Source: Kwoniella bestiolae CBS 10118
Lineage: Eukaryota > Basidiomycota > Tremellomycetes > Tremellales > Cryptococcaceae
Direction of reading: 5' to 3'
DNA: 64,000 bases
Assembly (NCBI RefSeq): GCF_000512585.2
Contig: NC_089241.1
Location: 6,714,001 to 6,778,000 of the forward strand
The number at the start of each line of letters is the position of its first letter. Within the stretch, counting starts at the first letter, position 1. The notes beneath the pieces were generated by a model that was not told the origin of the DNA, ran no database searches, and saw only the letters and a list, made by a program, of their open reading frames with translations. Shown here piece by piece: positions 47,433-59,621 of the stretch. Position numbers and translations under genes: made by a program.

Positions 47433-47964
47433 GTGATGGGTGATAGTCGGTTTCAAGAGTAATGCAGTAGTAGGAAGCTTTTTTTCTTATGAACCATATG
47501 TGGCTTGTACACTTGAAACCCAATTCTTGTCGTTCTCTATGCTGTCTGTACTCATCACAAACTAACGTGATCTGGTGACCTCACCACATCGTTTCCCAAT
47601 GATTGGTAATCTAATCAATGCTGAGAATTACCCAAAGTGGCAATTTGTGACCCCGGTCAAAGTTCGGACCTCGGCCATGAAAGTAGGAGGAGGATGTGTT
47701 GATGATGATAGTCATAGAAACAGTATTGATCGTTCTGTGAAGGATCCCACTGATGACAAAGAACAGGGTCCGAGTGACGATGACTAATGAACAGAGCGCT
47801 GATGACATGAGGCCGATGACATGAGCAAGGTTAATAAAACAAAGGTATAAATAGCTGGGTTCTGATATTTTGGAATGGGCCTTTGTTTGTAAATTACAAC
47901 ACAATCCTCAGCCAACTCACACGCCAAAGCGTGATATAATACCTTGAGCAAACTGATAGTCAAC
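47433..47964. other. Intergenic region
   Basis: 3' flank of the regulator and promoter of the NmrA-like gene; TATAAATAG at about 47848 could be a TATA element about 115 bases before the ATG. Confidence 0.45.
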
Positions 47965-49092
47965 ATGTCCACCAAACAAACCATCTTAGTCATCGGTGCT
48001 ACCGGTAAACAAGGCTCAGCTGTGGTCAAGGTATGTTGACATCTCTCTCTCCTGCAGCGGACCCTTCCTCCCCTCTCGCTACGGTCCTCATTTCTCTCTC
48101 GGTGTCACTCTCGGCAGCTCCCTTGATCATTAGTCCGACTCCTGCTTACCATCCCACTGACATCTCACCATAGGCCCTGGACAAATCCAAATTCAAAATC
48201 CTTGCCGCTACTAGAGACGCCTCAAGCGAGAAAGCCAGAGCTCTAGGTGTGGACTTCGTCGAGGGATCACTTGACAGTCCCGATACTCTGTTCAAGGAGC
48301 CCATCCATGGTGTATTCGTCGCTCTGGGTGAGCCTGATGCCGAAGAGCAGTTGAAGCAAGGTTAGTTCAACCAAGATCCGACCGCATCGCTCCCTCGCTG
48401 ACTCGTCTCAGGTCTTGCCATTGCCGACGCCGCCGCCAAACACGGTGTAAAGCACTTTGTATACTCCGGAAGCGATCGATGCGGACTCAAGCCTACTGGT
48501 ATTCGATTGTAGGTACCTCTAACTCTGATCAGTACCCCCCGGCTTACGCGACTCACCTGTTACAGCTTCGACATCAAGGAAGAGATCGAAGCTCACATCA
48601 AGACCAAGCCCTTCCAATGGACCATCCTTGGCCCTGTAGGATTCTATGAGAACTTCTACTGGCCCCTCTATCTCGATCAAGTCTCCACCACATGGAAACA
48701 CGCTGCCCACCCTACGTACAAGCTCATCGCTGTCGAAGATATCGGCAAGATCGCTGCCGAGGCGTTTGCTAAACCAGAGCAACTCGCCGGGAAACAGCTT
48801 AACATCGCAGGAGAGGAACTGACCCCAGACGAGATCATCGAAATATGGAGGGAGGTCACCGGTCAAACTTTACAGGCGCAGGAGACACCCGTCTTCCCGC
48901 CCATGTTCGCTCCGGCTTTCAAGGTGAGTACGAATGTTCTACCTATCAAGTCAGCGCGGGAAGCTTACATTGTTTCCATAGTTCTTCGACGATAACCAGT
49001 TCGCAGCCGATGTTGCGGAGACTAGAAGACTCTTCCCTTTCATGACTGATCTCAAATCCTGGTTGGAGAAAACCCCTTTTGCTAAGAAGTAG
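47965..49092 (+). CDS. NmrA-like family NAD(P)-binding protein
   Basis: Five exons: 47965-48030, 48174-48360, 48412-48508, 48566-48923, 48982-49092 (272 residues). The first residues TKQTILVIGATGKQGSAVVK carry the Rossmann-fold glycine motif G-x2-G-x2-G near the N-terminus, as in NmrA/HSCARG and atypical short-chain reductases. KFKILAATRDASSEKA is the second strand with the Arg that selects NADP(H). KHFVYSGSDRCG replaces the usual YxxxK motif, and YENFYWPLYLDQ and EDIGKIAAEAF are typical NmrA positions. NmrA binds dinucleotides and controls nitrogen GATA factors; many relatives are redox sensors or reductases, so the role here is open. Intron 1 (143 bases) is unusually long for this window. 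Confidence 0.9.
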
Positions 49093-49580
49093 GATCCGTC
49101 TTATGTGTAGTGTTTCCTGTAGCCGCACTGTCATGGAATCTCCTACATGGCTATCTACTGTACAAATCTTAACGGTGTCATTTATGCATGCGTCCTCCTG
49201 CTTTCTCGATAGCAAAGTTGAGTGGGGATGATCGGTCACGTGATCGCCACGTTACAGTCGTACCACTGACGTCGGCACGGTTATTAAACCATCCACCCGT
49301 TACACTACGTTGATGTTGAACCTATTCTATCTTCACCTCGCTGGTATACTATACTCCTATATCTCTATCTATCATATCACATACGAGCAGCATCATCGAC
49401 AACTCTTCACCCCATCGATCCCACGTTTGCGTCTCTTGAAGGTCGACAGAGCTGAGCTTGGCCATTTCGTATTCTCCAACCCTCATTGTCGCTTTCCCAC
49501 CCGCATCATTCGCCCCAAAGGTGGCCACCCCCAATCTCTTGGCCTTATGAGGTGAAACAATATATGGAGCTTCATCAAAT
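49093..49580. other. Intergenic region before lipin
   Basis: 3' flank of the NmrA-like gene and promoter of the lipin gene. GGTCACGTGATCGCCACG near 49233 contains a CACGTG E-box, a common bHLH site. TATTAAACC follows near 49280. No gene supported. Confidence 0.45.
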
Positions 49581-52500
49581 ATGCAGTATTTGTCGAAAGC
49601 GTACAACTACTGTGAGTCAACCAATACACAATCATAGCTGATGAATTGCAGACTCCGGCATCAACCCGGCTACACTGTCCGGCGCAATCGATGTCATCGT
49701 CGTTCGTCATGTCGACTCGGAGGGAACTGTAACCCTCTCCTCCTCTCCTTTTCATGTACGCTTCGGTAAACTGCAAGTGCTACGAGCAGCAGAGAAGACT
49801 GTCACCATCCGATTACCGAACAACCTTCCAGCACCGCATGTAGCTCCATTCGTGATGAAGGTTGGAGAAACAGGAGAAGCGTTCTTTGTTGTAGAAACGG
49901 ATGAACAGGTGCCGGCGGATCTGTTGACCAGTCCGGTGGTTATGCCCACGAACGTGAGTTTAGCTGCGAGAAGCTTCAAAGCTGACATTGCTAGACGGAT
50001 CTCCCATCATCTCATGTCCCCAACGAAGAAGCAGATACATCGGCGGATCAGCATCACTCGCTCACACAAGAACCTTTCGGAGAGACGGAGAAGCAGGTAC
50101 CTCATGAATCGCCACTAGCAGAGGTCGACTTTCTGGATCTCAACGCGACCACAACACCGGATGCCGCTCCGAAGGAATCGACGAGCAAACGTGCCGCAAT
50201 AGTCAACTCAGCCTCGTCTCTACTCCCATCCATCCCATTCATCTCATCCCCGTCAAACAGCCGATCCGGCTCTCCACCTAAAGATTACCATCCCCAGGAG
50301 CCGCCCAACGACGAAGCCAAAGCAAAGGAAGCCAACGAGCCTGTCATCTCCACGACTGACCAGCAGCCGAATCCTTTGGTCACTGGGGATGGAGAATCAA
50401 CTAAGATGCCAGACAGAGATCATAGATTATCGAGTCATGAAGCTTTAGTTGCCGGGGAGAACGCTTCCGCCGCGGAGGACATCTTACCAAAAGTCAAGCC
50501 GGGTCAGGGAGAAGGTCCAGCTGTCTTGTACGGAAGAGACGTGGTGTTAGATATGGCTGGTTATCATAGTGCGAAAGGTGAAAATCCAAATTCTCCACCG
50601 CCAGAGGACAGCGATCCCCAGACTGAACTCTTCATTCAAGATCTCCTCTCGGCAGTACAACCACCGGATGTATCCCGACCTGCACTCCCGCCATCACGGG
50701 TGACAGATTCGGAAATACCTGCTGGCGATCCTGATGACACCCCGATACCTTCACCACCTGCTGAGTTAGCCTCTGAGCCAGATCTCGCCGCCGCCTTGGC
50801 CAACGTTCACATCTCGCCTCAATCCATTTCGAGAAGATTTGATAGAGGACAGTCCGAGCCCCCGCAAGATCACGATCATGATGTTTCCAGATCACCTACC
50901 AGAGTAGCCATGGATATGCAGTGGGATTGGAGCAGAAGACATGCGGCTGAAATGGGTAGAACGAGGTCGGGATCACCAGCAGGGGCTCCCCCATCAGGTC
51001 TGATAGGGAAGTTGAAGAATGTAGAGGAGAACCCTTACATGTTCGTGCTAGACGTGCATGATAGGTCACATCGGTTTGAGCTGTCTCTGAGTGACGGTTT
51101 ATCGGAAGTGAGTGTTAGCCTTTTTGTCTAGGAGAGACCCGCTGACTGTTTTTCCAGGACGACGACGCCGAGTTTAAGCGTAATAGAATCACATTCCAGA
51201 AGTTCATTGAAGATCCTAGTGTGGTCGATGATCCTCGTCTGATGGTAAAATACAACTCGATGTAAGTCGATCTACTAAGTGAACCTCGCTGACAGAGAAG
51301 ATATCGCACATGGTCAACCGACTATCGACTGCTCTACGCTCTTTCCATGTATCGGCGTACCCTCCTCCCTCCCCCCTCCAGCCCGACCTTACCTTCTCTC
51401 TCCGATGCCGGGCTCCCCAATCAGCCGCCAAATAGACCGTCCTCAGGATATGGGTGGTCTCGATGGTGGCGGAGAGGACAAAGCAGTTCTTCGGCAAGTG
51501 TTGCCCCACCCACGAGGTCAAATACCACTCCTAGTGAAGGTCCTCCAGCTTCACCACCAGCCGAACAACCCGTGCCCGAACCCGCTGAGACACCTGAAGG
51601 GAAACAATATGCTAAAACGCTGCGTCTTTCATCCGACCAACTGAAATCTCTGCATCTCAAACCTGGTCCGAATACCATCCAATTCTCCGTCACCTCGTCA
51701 TATTCAGGTCTTGCGACTTGCACATCTCGTATATTCTTGTGGGAGGAGGCAGACCAGGTGGTGATCTCTGATATTGACGGGACGATTACAAAGTGAGTGA
51801 CTGCATGGTCAGCGATTAACTGATCCTATCGCTAGGTCCGACGCACTGGGACATGTCTTCGCTGCGATCGGTCGAGATTGGACCCATCTTGGCATTGCCA
51901 AGCTGTACACGGATATCGGCAACAATGGATATAAAATGCTGTATCTAACCTCTCGAGCGATTGGTCAAGCGGATGCGACGAGACAGTACCTCAAGACGAT
52001 TATCCAGGGTGATTACCGGCTACCTGAAGGGCCGGTGATCATGAGTCCAGATCGATTGATGGCGAGTCTGCATCGGTGAGTCGACCGCTACCTATGATGA
52101 CGTCCCGCTGACTCCGCTCAGCGAGGTGATCATGCGGAAGCCTGAACTCTTCAAGATGGCTTGTTTGAGAGATATCCAACGTTTATTCGGTGCACAAGCC
52201 AAAGAGGCGTTTTTCGCCGGTTTCGGGAATCGAATAACGGATGCGATGAGTTATCGAAGTGTGGGTATACCCGCTGCCAAGATCTATACGATCGATTCGA
52301 CCGGTGTGGTCAAGACAGAACTGCTATCAGCCGCAGGTCATAAAGGCAGTTATATCCAATTGGTAAGTCAATCACACGAGGGACATCCGCTGACATGCAG
52401 AATGACCTGGTCAACGAGGTATTCCCTCCTGTCAGCACCAAGTTTAAACCCGAATACACCGACTTCAACTACTGGCGAGACTCTATCCCTGATATCCCCA

Positions 52501-52937
52501 TTCCTGACTTGACGCCTCCCTCACCAGCTCTTTCAGCTCGTTCGGACACGTCAGGTCGACTAAGCGTATTGGGCAAAATCACCGGTATAGCACGTCGAAG
52601 CTCGAAACAACCTTTATTACCCACCAGCGAACCATCATCCAGACCTTCTAGTCCGCTATTCGCACCGTCCATGACACCCGACGAACTCAGTGAGCAGGAG
52701 ATAGACGATGATGATAGGAAATCCCAGATCAGCATGCCCGGATCATTCGATGACGAGGAGGAACAGATCAACAGCGGTATGGGCGATTCATTCTTTGATG
52801 ATCGGACGGTCAGACACCATGATGATATAGAAGCTCAGAATCAGAATCAAGGTGAAGGTGATTCGTTTGACGACGATGATGCGAATTTCGATGATGATAT
52901 CTTGGCTGCGGGGGAGATGCAGCATGTTCCGTTTTAG
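49581..52937 (+). CDS. PAH1: Lipin, Mg2+-dependent phosphatidate phosphatase
   Basis: Eight exons: 49581-49611, 49652-49953, 49995-51107, 51158-51261, 51298-51792, 51836-52075, 52122-52362, 52401-52937 (1020 residues). The enzyme turns phosphatidate into diacylglycerol at the ER/nuclear membrane, controlling lipid storage versus membrane growth. N-LIP domain at the start: MQYLSKAYNYYSGINPATLS, then VRFGKLQVLRAAEKTVTIRL. The catalytic LNS2 (HAD-like) domain has VVISDIDGTITKSDALGH, that is DxDGT with both Asp, followed by NGYKMLYLTSRAIGQADATR and PEGPVIMSPDRL. A serine/proline-rich regulatory linker of about 400 residues lies between, suited to cyclin-dependent phosphorylation. The C-terminus is acidic (DDEEEQ, SFDDDDANFDDD), as in yeast Pah1, where it binds Nem1-Spo7. 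Confidence 0.96.
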
Positions 52938-53019
52938 ATGAATTAGATTTTTCTCACTGGAGGTTTTCTCTTTATCATATGTATACATTCTACGGGGATT
53001 TATGGGCATAATGCATCTT

Positions 53020-54180
53020 CTATGACATGGGATCTGGGATTGGGTCTGGGCCGATTGTCGAGTTGCTGGTGGTGTGGTATCAGCCGAGAACAATCGTTTG
53101 GTGGTAAAGTACAACTCACGAGAAGAAGAGTACTTTTATGGCCAGGGCCATTCCTCCGTGTAGTGCTATTACTGCGATGATGAGCAGTCGGGTCATCTTG
53201 TTATCGGCCTAACGAACACAGGAGAGTCAGTGGTGGTGACAAATGATGAGAGACATAGGACTTACCGAAGCAAGTACAGGATAGATATTTTGAACTCTAA
53301 GCACCAGACCAGTAATATCAGTAAATCTGCCATAACGAGCGTTGAGACAGGTATCACTCACAGGAAATAACCCGAGCTCGCCGCTCCGCCAAATACCAGC
53401 ACCCATCTGAGTATCCCAACGGGGATCAAACAAAGTAGACTGATAGGGATGTAGACTCCCATGGCGTATCCGTATAGCCCCAACGCCTCAGCCACGCCCC
53501 ATTCACCTACGCCTAGCCATTTCGTCGCTCCCCACACCAACGCTGGTAGACCCAATCCGTAGAAGTAGATCACCGAAACTGCTGTGGAGAGTAGAGGAAG
53601 GTTCGAGCTGGCGTGGGATGAGGCTAGGTATTGCGTGATAGAGGATATGAGGGTGGATGTTATGTAGAGGACCAGGATGAGGGTCGTCAATGTCCAGAAT
53701 GGACCTAAACGCGATAGTGATCAATCAAGGTCAGCGACTGATGCAGTGTATTCAGGATCATGATCACCCACCATAAAGATCTATCTGACCGTCACAGTTC
53801 TCAGCTATGAAACCCGGTCGAGGTATCATGGCCATGCCGACTCGCTTGAGGACGGTATTGGTGTCGACATCGAAATACGTTTGATAGTATGCCAAGTTGA
53901 ATGGACTGTAGGGTACGTCAGGTGGGGAAGGGGATGTTGCTCGAGGTGCATGTGAGTCGGTGGGTAGGAATGCTACGTGTGTTGTTCAGCTTCACTCGGA
54001 TCAAGTGCAAGGGCAGGGGCTGGTAAGGAGCTGAAGTATAGACCCACTCTTGAACTCTAGACCGTTCCCTTGGTCGTTGATCTGTGAATCAACGATGAGC
54101 TCTATCTGCTGAAGATCACGGTCTTTATGACAGCTCACCTCATCATCCACATCTACTACGGCGTACCCTCCTTGTGACAT
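53020..54180 (-). CDS. YIPF1/YIPF2 (Yip5)-like Golgi membrane protein
   Basis: Seven exons: 54180-54139, 54081-54048, 53972-53772, 53704-53362, 53296-53266, 53208-53120, 53065-53020 (261 residues). Yip1-domain proteins bind Rab GTPases in Golgi/endosome membranes. The cytosolic N-terminus ends in NLAYYQTYFDVDTNTVLKRV, typical of the YIPF1/2 group (YYQxxFDVDTxxVxxR), followed by MIPRPGFIAENCDGQIDLYG, PFWTLTTLILVLYI and four further hydrophobic spans, with FYGLGLPALVWGATKWL and ALGLYGYAMGVYIPISLLCL in the Yip1 domain. It lies tail to tail with lipin and head to head with YPT6, a Golgi Rab; the pairing is suggestive but gene order alone proves nothing. Confidence 0.88.
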
Positions 54181-54659
54181 TTGGTCGTGTTTCTGACTTG
54201 AATTGTCGATTGAGTAAGGTAGATAGATGATGTTTGTGTTGTTATATGCTGTTATACTGGAGTTGTTCACCGTCATACACATCACCTCCACGCTCCGCTC
54301 TCGCGACTTGCAGGTTGTCACGTGCTCGCATGCCTTTCCAAACCAGAGAGAGAGTTTTGCGTGTGCCTAACTTCTTTCATCCCTTTGGTATTCGTAGCGA
54401 GTGACACGGTGTGTGTATATATATCATGTGTATGGTGGTAACGTTACTCGTATAGCTTAATCTGATGTCAAGATTGATTTCAGCTGCCCCTCATTCCAAC
54501 GCTAGCATCATTCATCTACAATCTACGATCTACAAACAGCAACAATCTAGACACGTAACACCTCATCATCCTTCAGCGTATCCCAAGATCAACTTCCTCC
54601 AAACGACTTAGACCAATCACCCAAATCATTAATCGCCAAGTCCTCAACCTACTCATACC
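54181..54659. promoter_or_regulatory. Divergent promoter region, YIPF1/2-like / YPT6
   Basis: The region between two divergent membrane-traffic genes. GTCACGTG at 54317 and TATATATATCATG near 54415 are possible E-box and TATA-like elements. No gene supported. Confidence 0.45.
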
Positions 54660-55791
54660 ATGTCAGGTCCTCAAACACCCTCCACGGCCGGAGACTTCTC
54701 CTCAGCCAGCACGCCGTTGAAGAAGTTCAAGCTGGTGTTTCTGGGTGAGCAGTCAGTGGGGAAGACAAGTTTGATCACGAGATTTGTAAGTTAGCGTAAC
54801 ATCGTGTATTAGCGACACTATGGTTGATTGACGTGATTTTCGTAGATGTACGACACCTTCGATAACACGTATCAAGCCACCATAGGTCAGTGCATCGCAT
54901 GAGACGTTCATCCAAATCAACTGCTGAATCCGAGTCCATGAATTTAGGTATTGACTTTCTATCGAAGACGATGTACTTGGAGGACAGAACAGTTAGATTA
55001 CAATTATGGGATACGGCTGGGTGAGCTCTACACATCCCGCATCGCAAGCCCAACACTCATCAATGCATTCTACACTACAGGCAAGAACGGTTCAGATCAC
55101 TCATCCCTTCGTATATCCGAGATTCATCTGTAGCTGTGATAGTGTATGATATCACGAGTGAGTTATCCGGACTCAACGTTCACTCAACAATCAAATACTC
55201 TTGAAGCTGATGCTTGTCATTTTCGCAACACAGATCGAACGTCTTTCCTCAACACGACTAAATGGGTAGACGACGTGAGGAACGAAAGAGGGCAAGATGT
55301 CATCATCGTCTTGGTGGGGAACAAGACGGATTTGAACGATAAGCGGTGAGTAGGTTATATGCTCCTTGTTAATAATCCCTTTCCTCTCCTACGTTCTCTT
55401 CAATATGATCGCATATCTTTTCTGCTATGATCGAAGCAAGCGCTAATCTCATTTATTGCACTCACAGTCAAGTAACACCAGAGGAGTTAGATAAACGAGC
55501 CAAGGAATTAGGTGTGATGTCTATCGAAACTTCCGCCAAAGCAGGATACAACGTCAAGACGCTGTTCAAGAAGATCGCAATGGCCTTGCCCGGTGGAAGT
55601 GCGGAAGTGAAGGAGACGGCCAATACGAGTGAGTAATCGACCTTTTCTACGATCCTTACGGAATGCAGAAAAACATGTTTCAATCATGATATTTCTTCGC
55701 GGTACTGATACTTCTGCTATGTCCATACATAGAAATCGACGTATCTGCTCCGACACAGGAAGTGCCCCAGGCATCAGGTTGTCAATGTTAG
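54660..55791 (+). CDS. YPT6: Ras-like small GTPase Ypt6/Rab6
   Basis: Seven exons: 54660-54785, 54846-54885, 54948-55020, 55081-55157, 55234-55345, 55468-55628, 55733-55791 (215 residues). It directs retrograde transport between endosome, Golgi and ER. P-loop FLGEQSVGKTSLITRF, switch I YDTFDNTYQATIGIDFLSKT with the Rab6-type effector sequence, switch II [20 protein letters not shown], NKTD guanine motif, and ETSAKAGYNVKTLF. The C-terminus GCQC is a CxC double geranylgeranylation signal. The GGTGAG inside codon 29-30 mimics a donor but must be read as coding (LGEQSVGK). Confidence 0.97.
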
Positions 55792-56435
55792 GGCTTTCAA
55801 GTTGTATCAGTAATCATTCAGTTTATTCGCGCGCGTATATACCTTCCGACGGGCCCAGTACCGGATCAAGAAGTACTAGATTTTTTATGGCAAAGCTTGA
55901 TATCATCAGATTTCTGATCAAAGTCTTGATCATCTATATTTGGACATAGGTGACATGCTTTCTTAGAGTGCCGAGTAAAATGTGAATCCAGTTTAGGTCT
56001 TACATCTCCCTATATATGTACAAACATCACGATTATGCTATGAAGTGGATTTCCTACGAATGGTGAAGAACGAACCACCCGTGTGCTGGTGGTAGTGGCA
56101 TGTTCTCGCCAACTCGCCCTTCTGCTCGCTTCTCTGATGCCATACAAGATCCCAAGCTTCCATCTACGGTCATCGAATTCACAAAATACCGCATCCCGTT
56201 AGCTCTGCGCAGTCAAGTTGAATGTCGCTCGGTCAGTACCAAGGTCGGGGACGACTTGGGAATCCCGAGTACTGTAGTTGGATCACTCTTTTTGGACCGT
56301 ATCAAGCTTAACAAGCACGGCTGTGTGATGTGACTGGTAATTCATGATCATTTGCATCTTCGATAACACACATATCCATCACCTCTGTACAGTATATCCT
56401 GACCATACCATGTATGCAACAACGAAAGCTACGAC
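55792..56435. other. Intergenic region between convergent genes
   Basis: 3' flanks of YPT6 and the MFS gene. A 77-codon open frame on the plus strand (56100-56333, ending CVM) has no splice or family support and is not called. Confidence 0.4.
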
Positions 56436-58395
56436 CTAGTAGACATACTCGAAATGAGGGTTCTCCTTATCCGTCAAATCGGCAAAAGCAGTTTGGTTCA
56501 AATCGTGAACCTGCTCCTGCTCCTGATCCCCCTGAGACTGTCTAGCAGCCTCCAACGCCAACCTCTTCTTCCTGTTCTCATACATAAACGCAAATCTAAA
56601 AGCGAAGAACAACAAGAATTCCAAAATGTTACAAACCAGGATCGCACCGATTCCCAACTTGTATTTGGGTGCTTGTTCAGATTTGAAGAAGAAGGGTCCG
56701 ACGATGTTGCCTACGCAGGCTCCGAACCAGATCATAGCTGATACGAGCATTTTCTTGGACTGACCACCGGTGTTGGAGGTGATGAGGGATAGGGAGAGGA
56801 CGAATGAACATTGGTATGATCCCGTAAGGTAACTACGTGGTACCATCAGCATTATTGAAAATCAAGTGAATAATATCGCATAAACTCACAAGCAGATCAA
56901 TCGACCGACATAAGCATTGTTGGGAGCAAGCAAGAAGCCCAGAGCACCTGAGATGGTAGGTAACATGAATAATGCACAGACCAACGTTCGACTGTTTTTG
57001 GGTAATCTGTCGTTGATCAGTGCACCTGCACCGATCCAGATGACCACGAAGACTCCTTGGGGAATACCTAGTAGTGCAGTGTGAAGGGTATCGAAGCCGA
57101 GCCCTTGGATTACCTATATAGTTACACCAGAAGGTCAGCCTCCTCATTCGTGTAAGACAGTGCAAGCAGATCTGGACTCACCAAAGTAGAGAAATTACTG
57201 ATACCTCCGTTGGGGATATTACCGATGAACCCAAGGAAACAGAACATGTAGGTCTTGTAATCTATGAAAGCTTCTCTGACCTGGGACCACTTGATCTTTC
57301 GGTTCTCGATACCAGTTTGGTTCTTCCTCATTCTGGCGATCATAAGTCTAACAACAAATTTGCAGGAATCAGCTTTGAGATTTGAATCCTGACGATGAGC
57401 ACTTACAATTTCTCATCATGTGTGAATCCCTTGAATGTAGCTGGTGAGTTTGGCAAGTAAAGTAGCAGGCAGATCGCCCAGGCTGAACATGCTGCTCCAA
57501 CAATCAAGAACTCGTATCTCCAGGATGCGAGAGCGCCCTTGATATTTCCTATACCGTATCCTATCAATCCACCTCCAGCCACACCGATACCGTTGAAGGC
57601 GTACCAGCAGGAGATTCGTGAAGGTTGTTCGGCTCGGGTGTAGTACATCGATGTGATCAACATGAAGCTGTAGAGTTTAGTTAGTCAATCAGGACATGAG
57701 CGATAAAGTGACAAACTCACGCAGGATCGGCAATAGCCTCAGCTGCTCCTGAGATGACTCTCAGAGCAGCAATAGCAGCAAAGTTCTTCGAAGCAGCTTG
57801 AGCCCTGTGTGAGGTAGAGCAAATCAGCCTCGACTCCAAGATGATATCATTAAGGTATAAAGTATATGCTCACATCAAGAAAACACCCCAGAAGAAGATG
57901 TTCGCTCCGAGATAGTACGCAGGAGGTGATCTCTGCATGATCAGATTCGACGGGATAGCCCAGGCCAACCACCCAAAATAGAAGATCGAGGATAACCAAG
58001 AGTAATCTTCTTTACCCAGATGCAAGTCTTTCTTGATACCGAAGATCGCAGCGTAGGATAGGGTCGTCTTGTCGACGTACTACGGTATCGTCAAAAGCTA
58101 TGCATTAGCTGATGAAGTGTTAAACGCATGATAGGACTCAACTTACATAGAAGAAGTAACAGATACCTAACAATGGGATAATCCTCCTGTCAAGTTTTCG
58201 TTTGAGCCTCTTCTCGTCGTCCGGGTTGATGTGCGAGTCATCGGGGTATCTTTGGATCGCTTCATGGTAGATATCTGCGTGTTGGGAAGGAAGCTTGATA
58301 CCAGGTTTGATAGGTTCTTCGATCGCTCCGGCCTCTTCAAGTTGGATAGTCTCTGCTTTTTCAGCTTGTAGTTTGAATTGATCGTTTGTACTCAT
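56436..58395 (-). CDS. Dal5-like MFS transporter with apparent one-base frameshift
   Basis: Seven exons: 58395-58147, 58079-57874, 57805-57721, 57667-57407, 57347-57182, 57113-56890, 56832-56436 (about 560 residues). It belongs to the anion:cation symporter (allantoate/vitamin) group of MFS. Landmarks: KRKLDRRIIPLLGICYFFYY, VDKTTLSYAAIFGIKKDL, YSWLSSIFYFGWLAWAIPSN, SGAAEAIADPAFMLITSMYY, and PNSPATFKGFTHDEKL. Twelve membrane helices are evident. In exon 3 the expected AAC TTT GCT is AAC TTTT GCT (run of four A at 57780-57783 on the plus strand), shifting the frame after ASKNF and leading to a stop; without one base the two halves join perfectly. Using a later acceptor (GAAG before AACTTTT) would restore frame but delete 8 conserved residues. 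It is either a real mutation or an assembly error. Confidence 0.85.
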
Positions 58396-59621
58396 CTTGA
58401 TCGACTAGACCTCTATGACCGAAATGACCTGTGCAGGTTTTGTCAAGTGATACCGAAAGAGGGGATGTAAGAGCTTGGTCATATCATATATATATGTATG
58501 TCCTAACGCATTCACATGCTCTATTCGATACTTTTTTAATGAGCGTTCAACCGTCCCGGGCCGAACATCAAATGAAGGGTGAGAGAATTAGGTGATTATT
58601 AATAACATACCAAGAGTCTTGGTAAGATCCAAGGTGCAGCACGCATGAGGGGGAAAGATGAGATCAAATCCCCAAAGCCCCATTTCATCTACCCTGACAA
58701 CGTCTGCCATCTCCTGGTTCTCTGCGTCCGGGGCAATGATTATCCCCTGGGATGGCCCTATGGAGAGGGAGTGATCCAAAAGAAAGCTTCATCCGACAGA
58801 GGTGGGGAAGAAAGTTTGAGCTAATCTTGGAGGCACCGGACCGATCAAGCGAGGTGCTTTTGTGAACTTGTAGCATCATTTATCCAGGGAAACTAACACG
58901 GTTCAAGGCGGCAAAGTGGACTTCTTACGCCCGAAGTCCGAAGTCAGAAACACCAATGCCGACGGGGTGAAATTAACACGTGAACAATTGGGACCGGCTG
59001 CAAGAATCATCTTGTTGAGATTTTGGCTTGGAATTGCATGTACATGTAATGTAACAACAGGGGTGAATATATAAATGAGAATGAGTAAATAAGAGATAGT
59101 TTCAGTCAGTCGTGATGGCAAAGGGAACCCGAGAGATGGAAGACCTCACGTCAGACATCATCATATACTAGCACCTGACTCGTCGGTCATCTCCGGGTCT
59201 CATCTCATCTCCCACTCAAACACAACCGTGCACCTCTCTCTGCTGATTGTTCTTGTATCATCAGTCTGATTTATATCCATGGGATGTTACCGCAGCACAG
59301 TACAGTAGTAAGTATCGTTATTTATGGGAGGACATGCGAACAGTATAAAGCAGTTATATGCTAGTATCATATATGCTAGTATATTGTATGCCTTTGCTCC
59401 AAGGGGATATACTAACAGGTCCTTTAGGCAAACAGTGTGTCCACTGACCGCTTTCGTTGAATGATCATCTACCGACACACTAACACACCTACCATCGAGT
59501 CCCATTATCAACAAAACAAGTCCTCACTCTCTCAGAGCATCACCTCTCATCCATTGTCAACAACTTCGACCTCTCACTGCCTTTAGCATTTGTAACCCAT
59601 CATCCTCACTCACCTCTCATC
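58396..59621. other. Divergent intergenic region
   Basis: 1.2 kb with no supported gene. ATATGCTAGTAT is repeated at about 59356 and 59370. The 120 bases before 59622 are C/T/A-rich. Both flanking promoters should lie here. Confidence 0.45.

Noticed and set aside
54745..54752. GGTGAG inside YPT6 read as a splice donor
   Set aside because: It lies in the P-loop codons (LGEQSVGK); removing it would delete the GTP-binding motif.
56100..56333. 77-codon frame ending in CVM between YPT6 and the MFS gene
   Set aside because: The end resembles a prenylation signal but is one residue short of a CAAX box, and nothing else supports coding.
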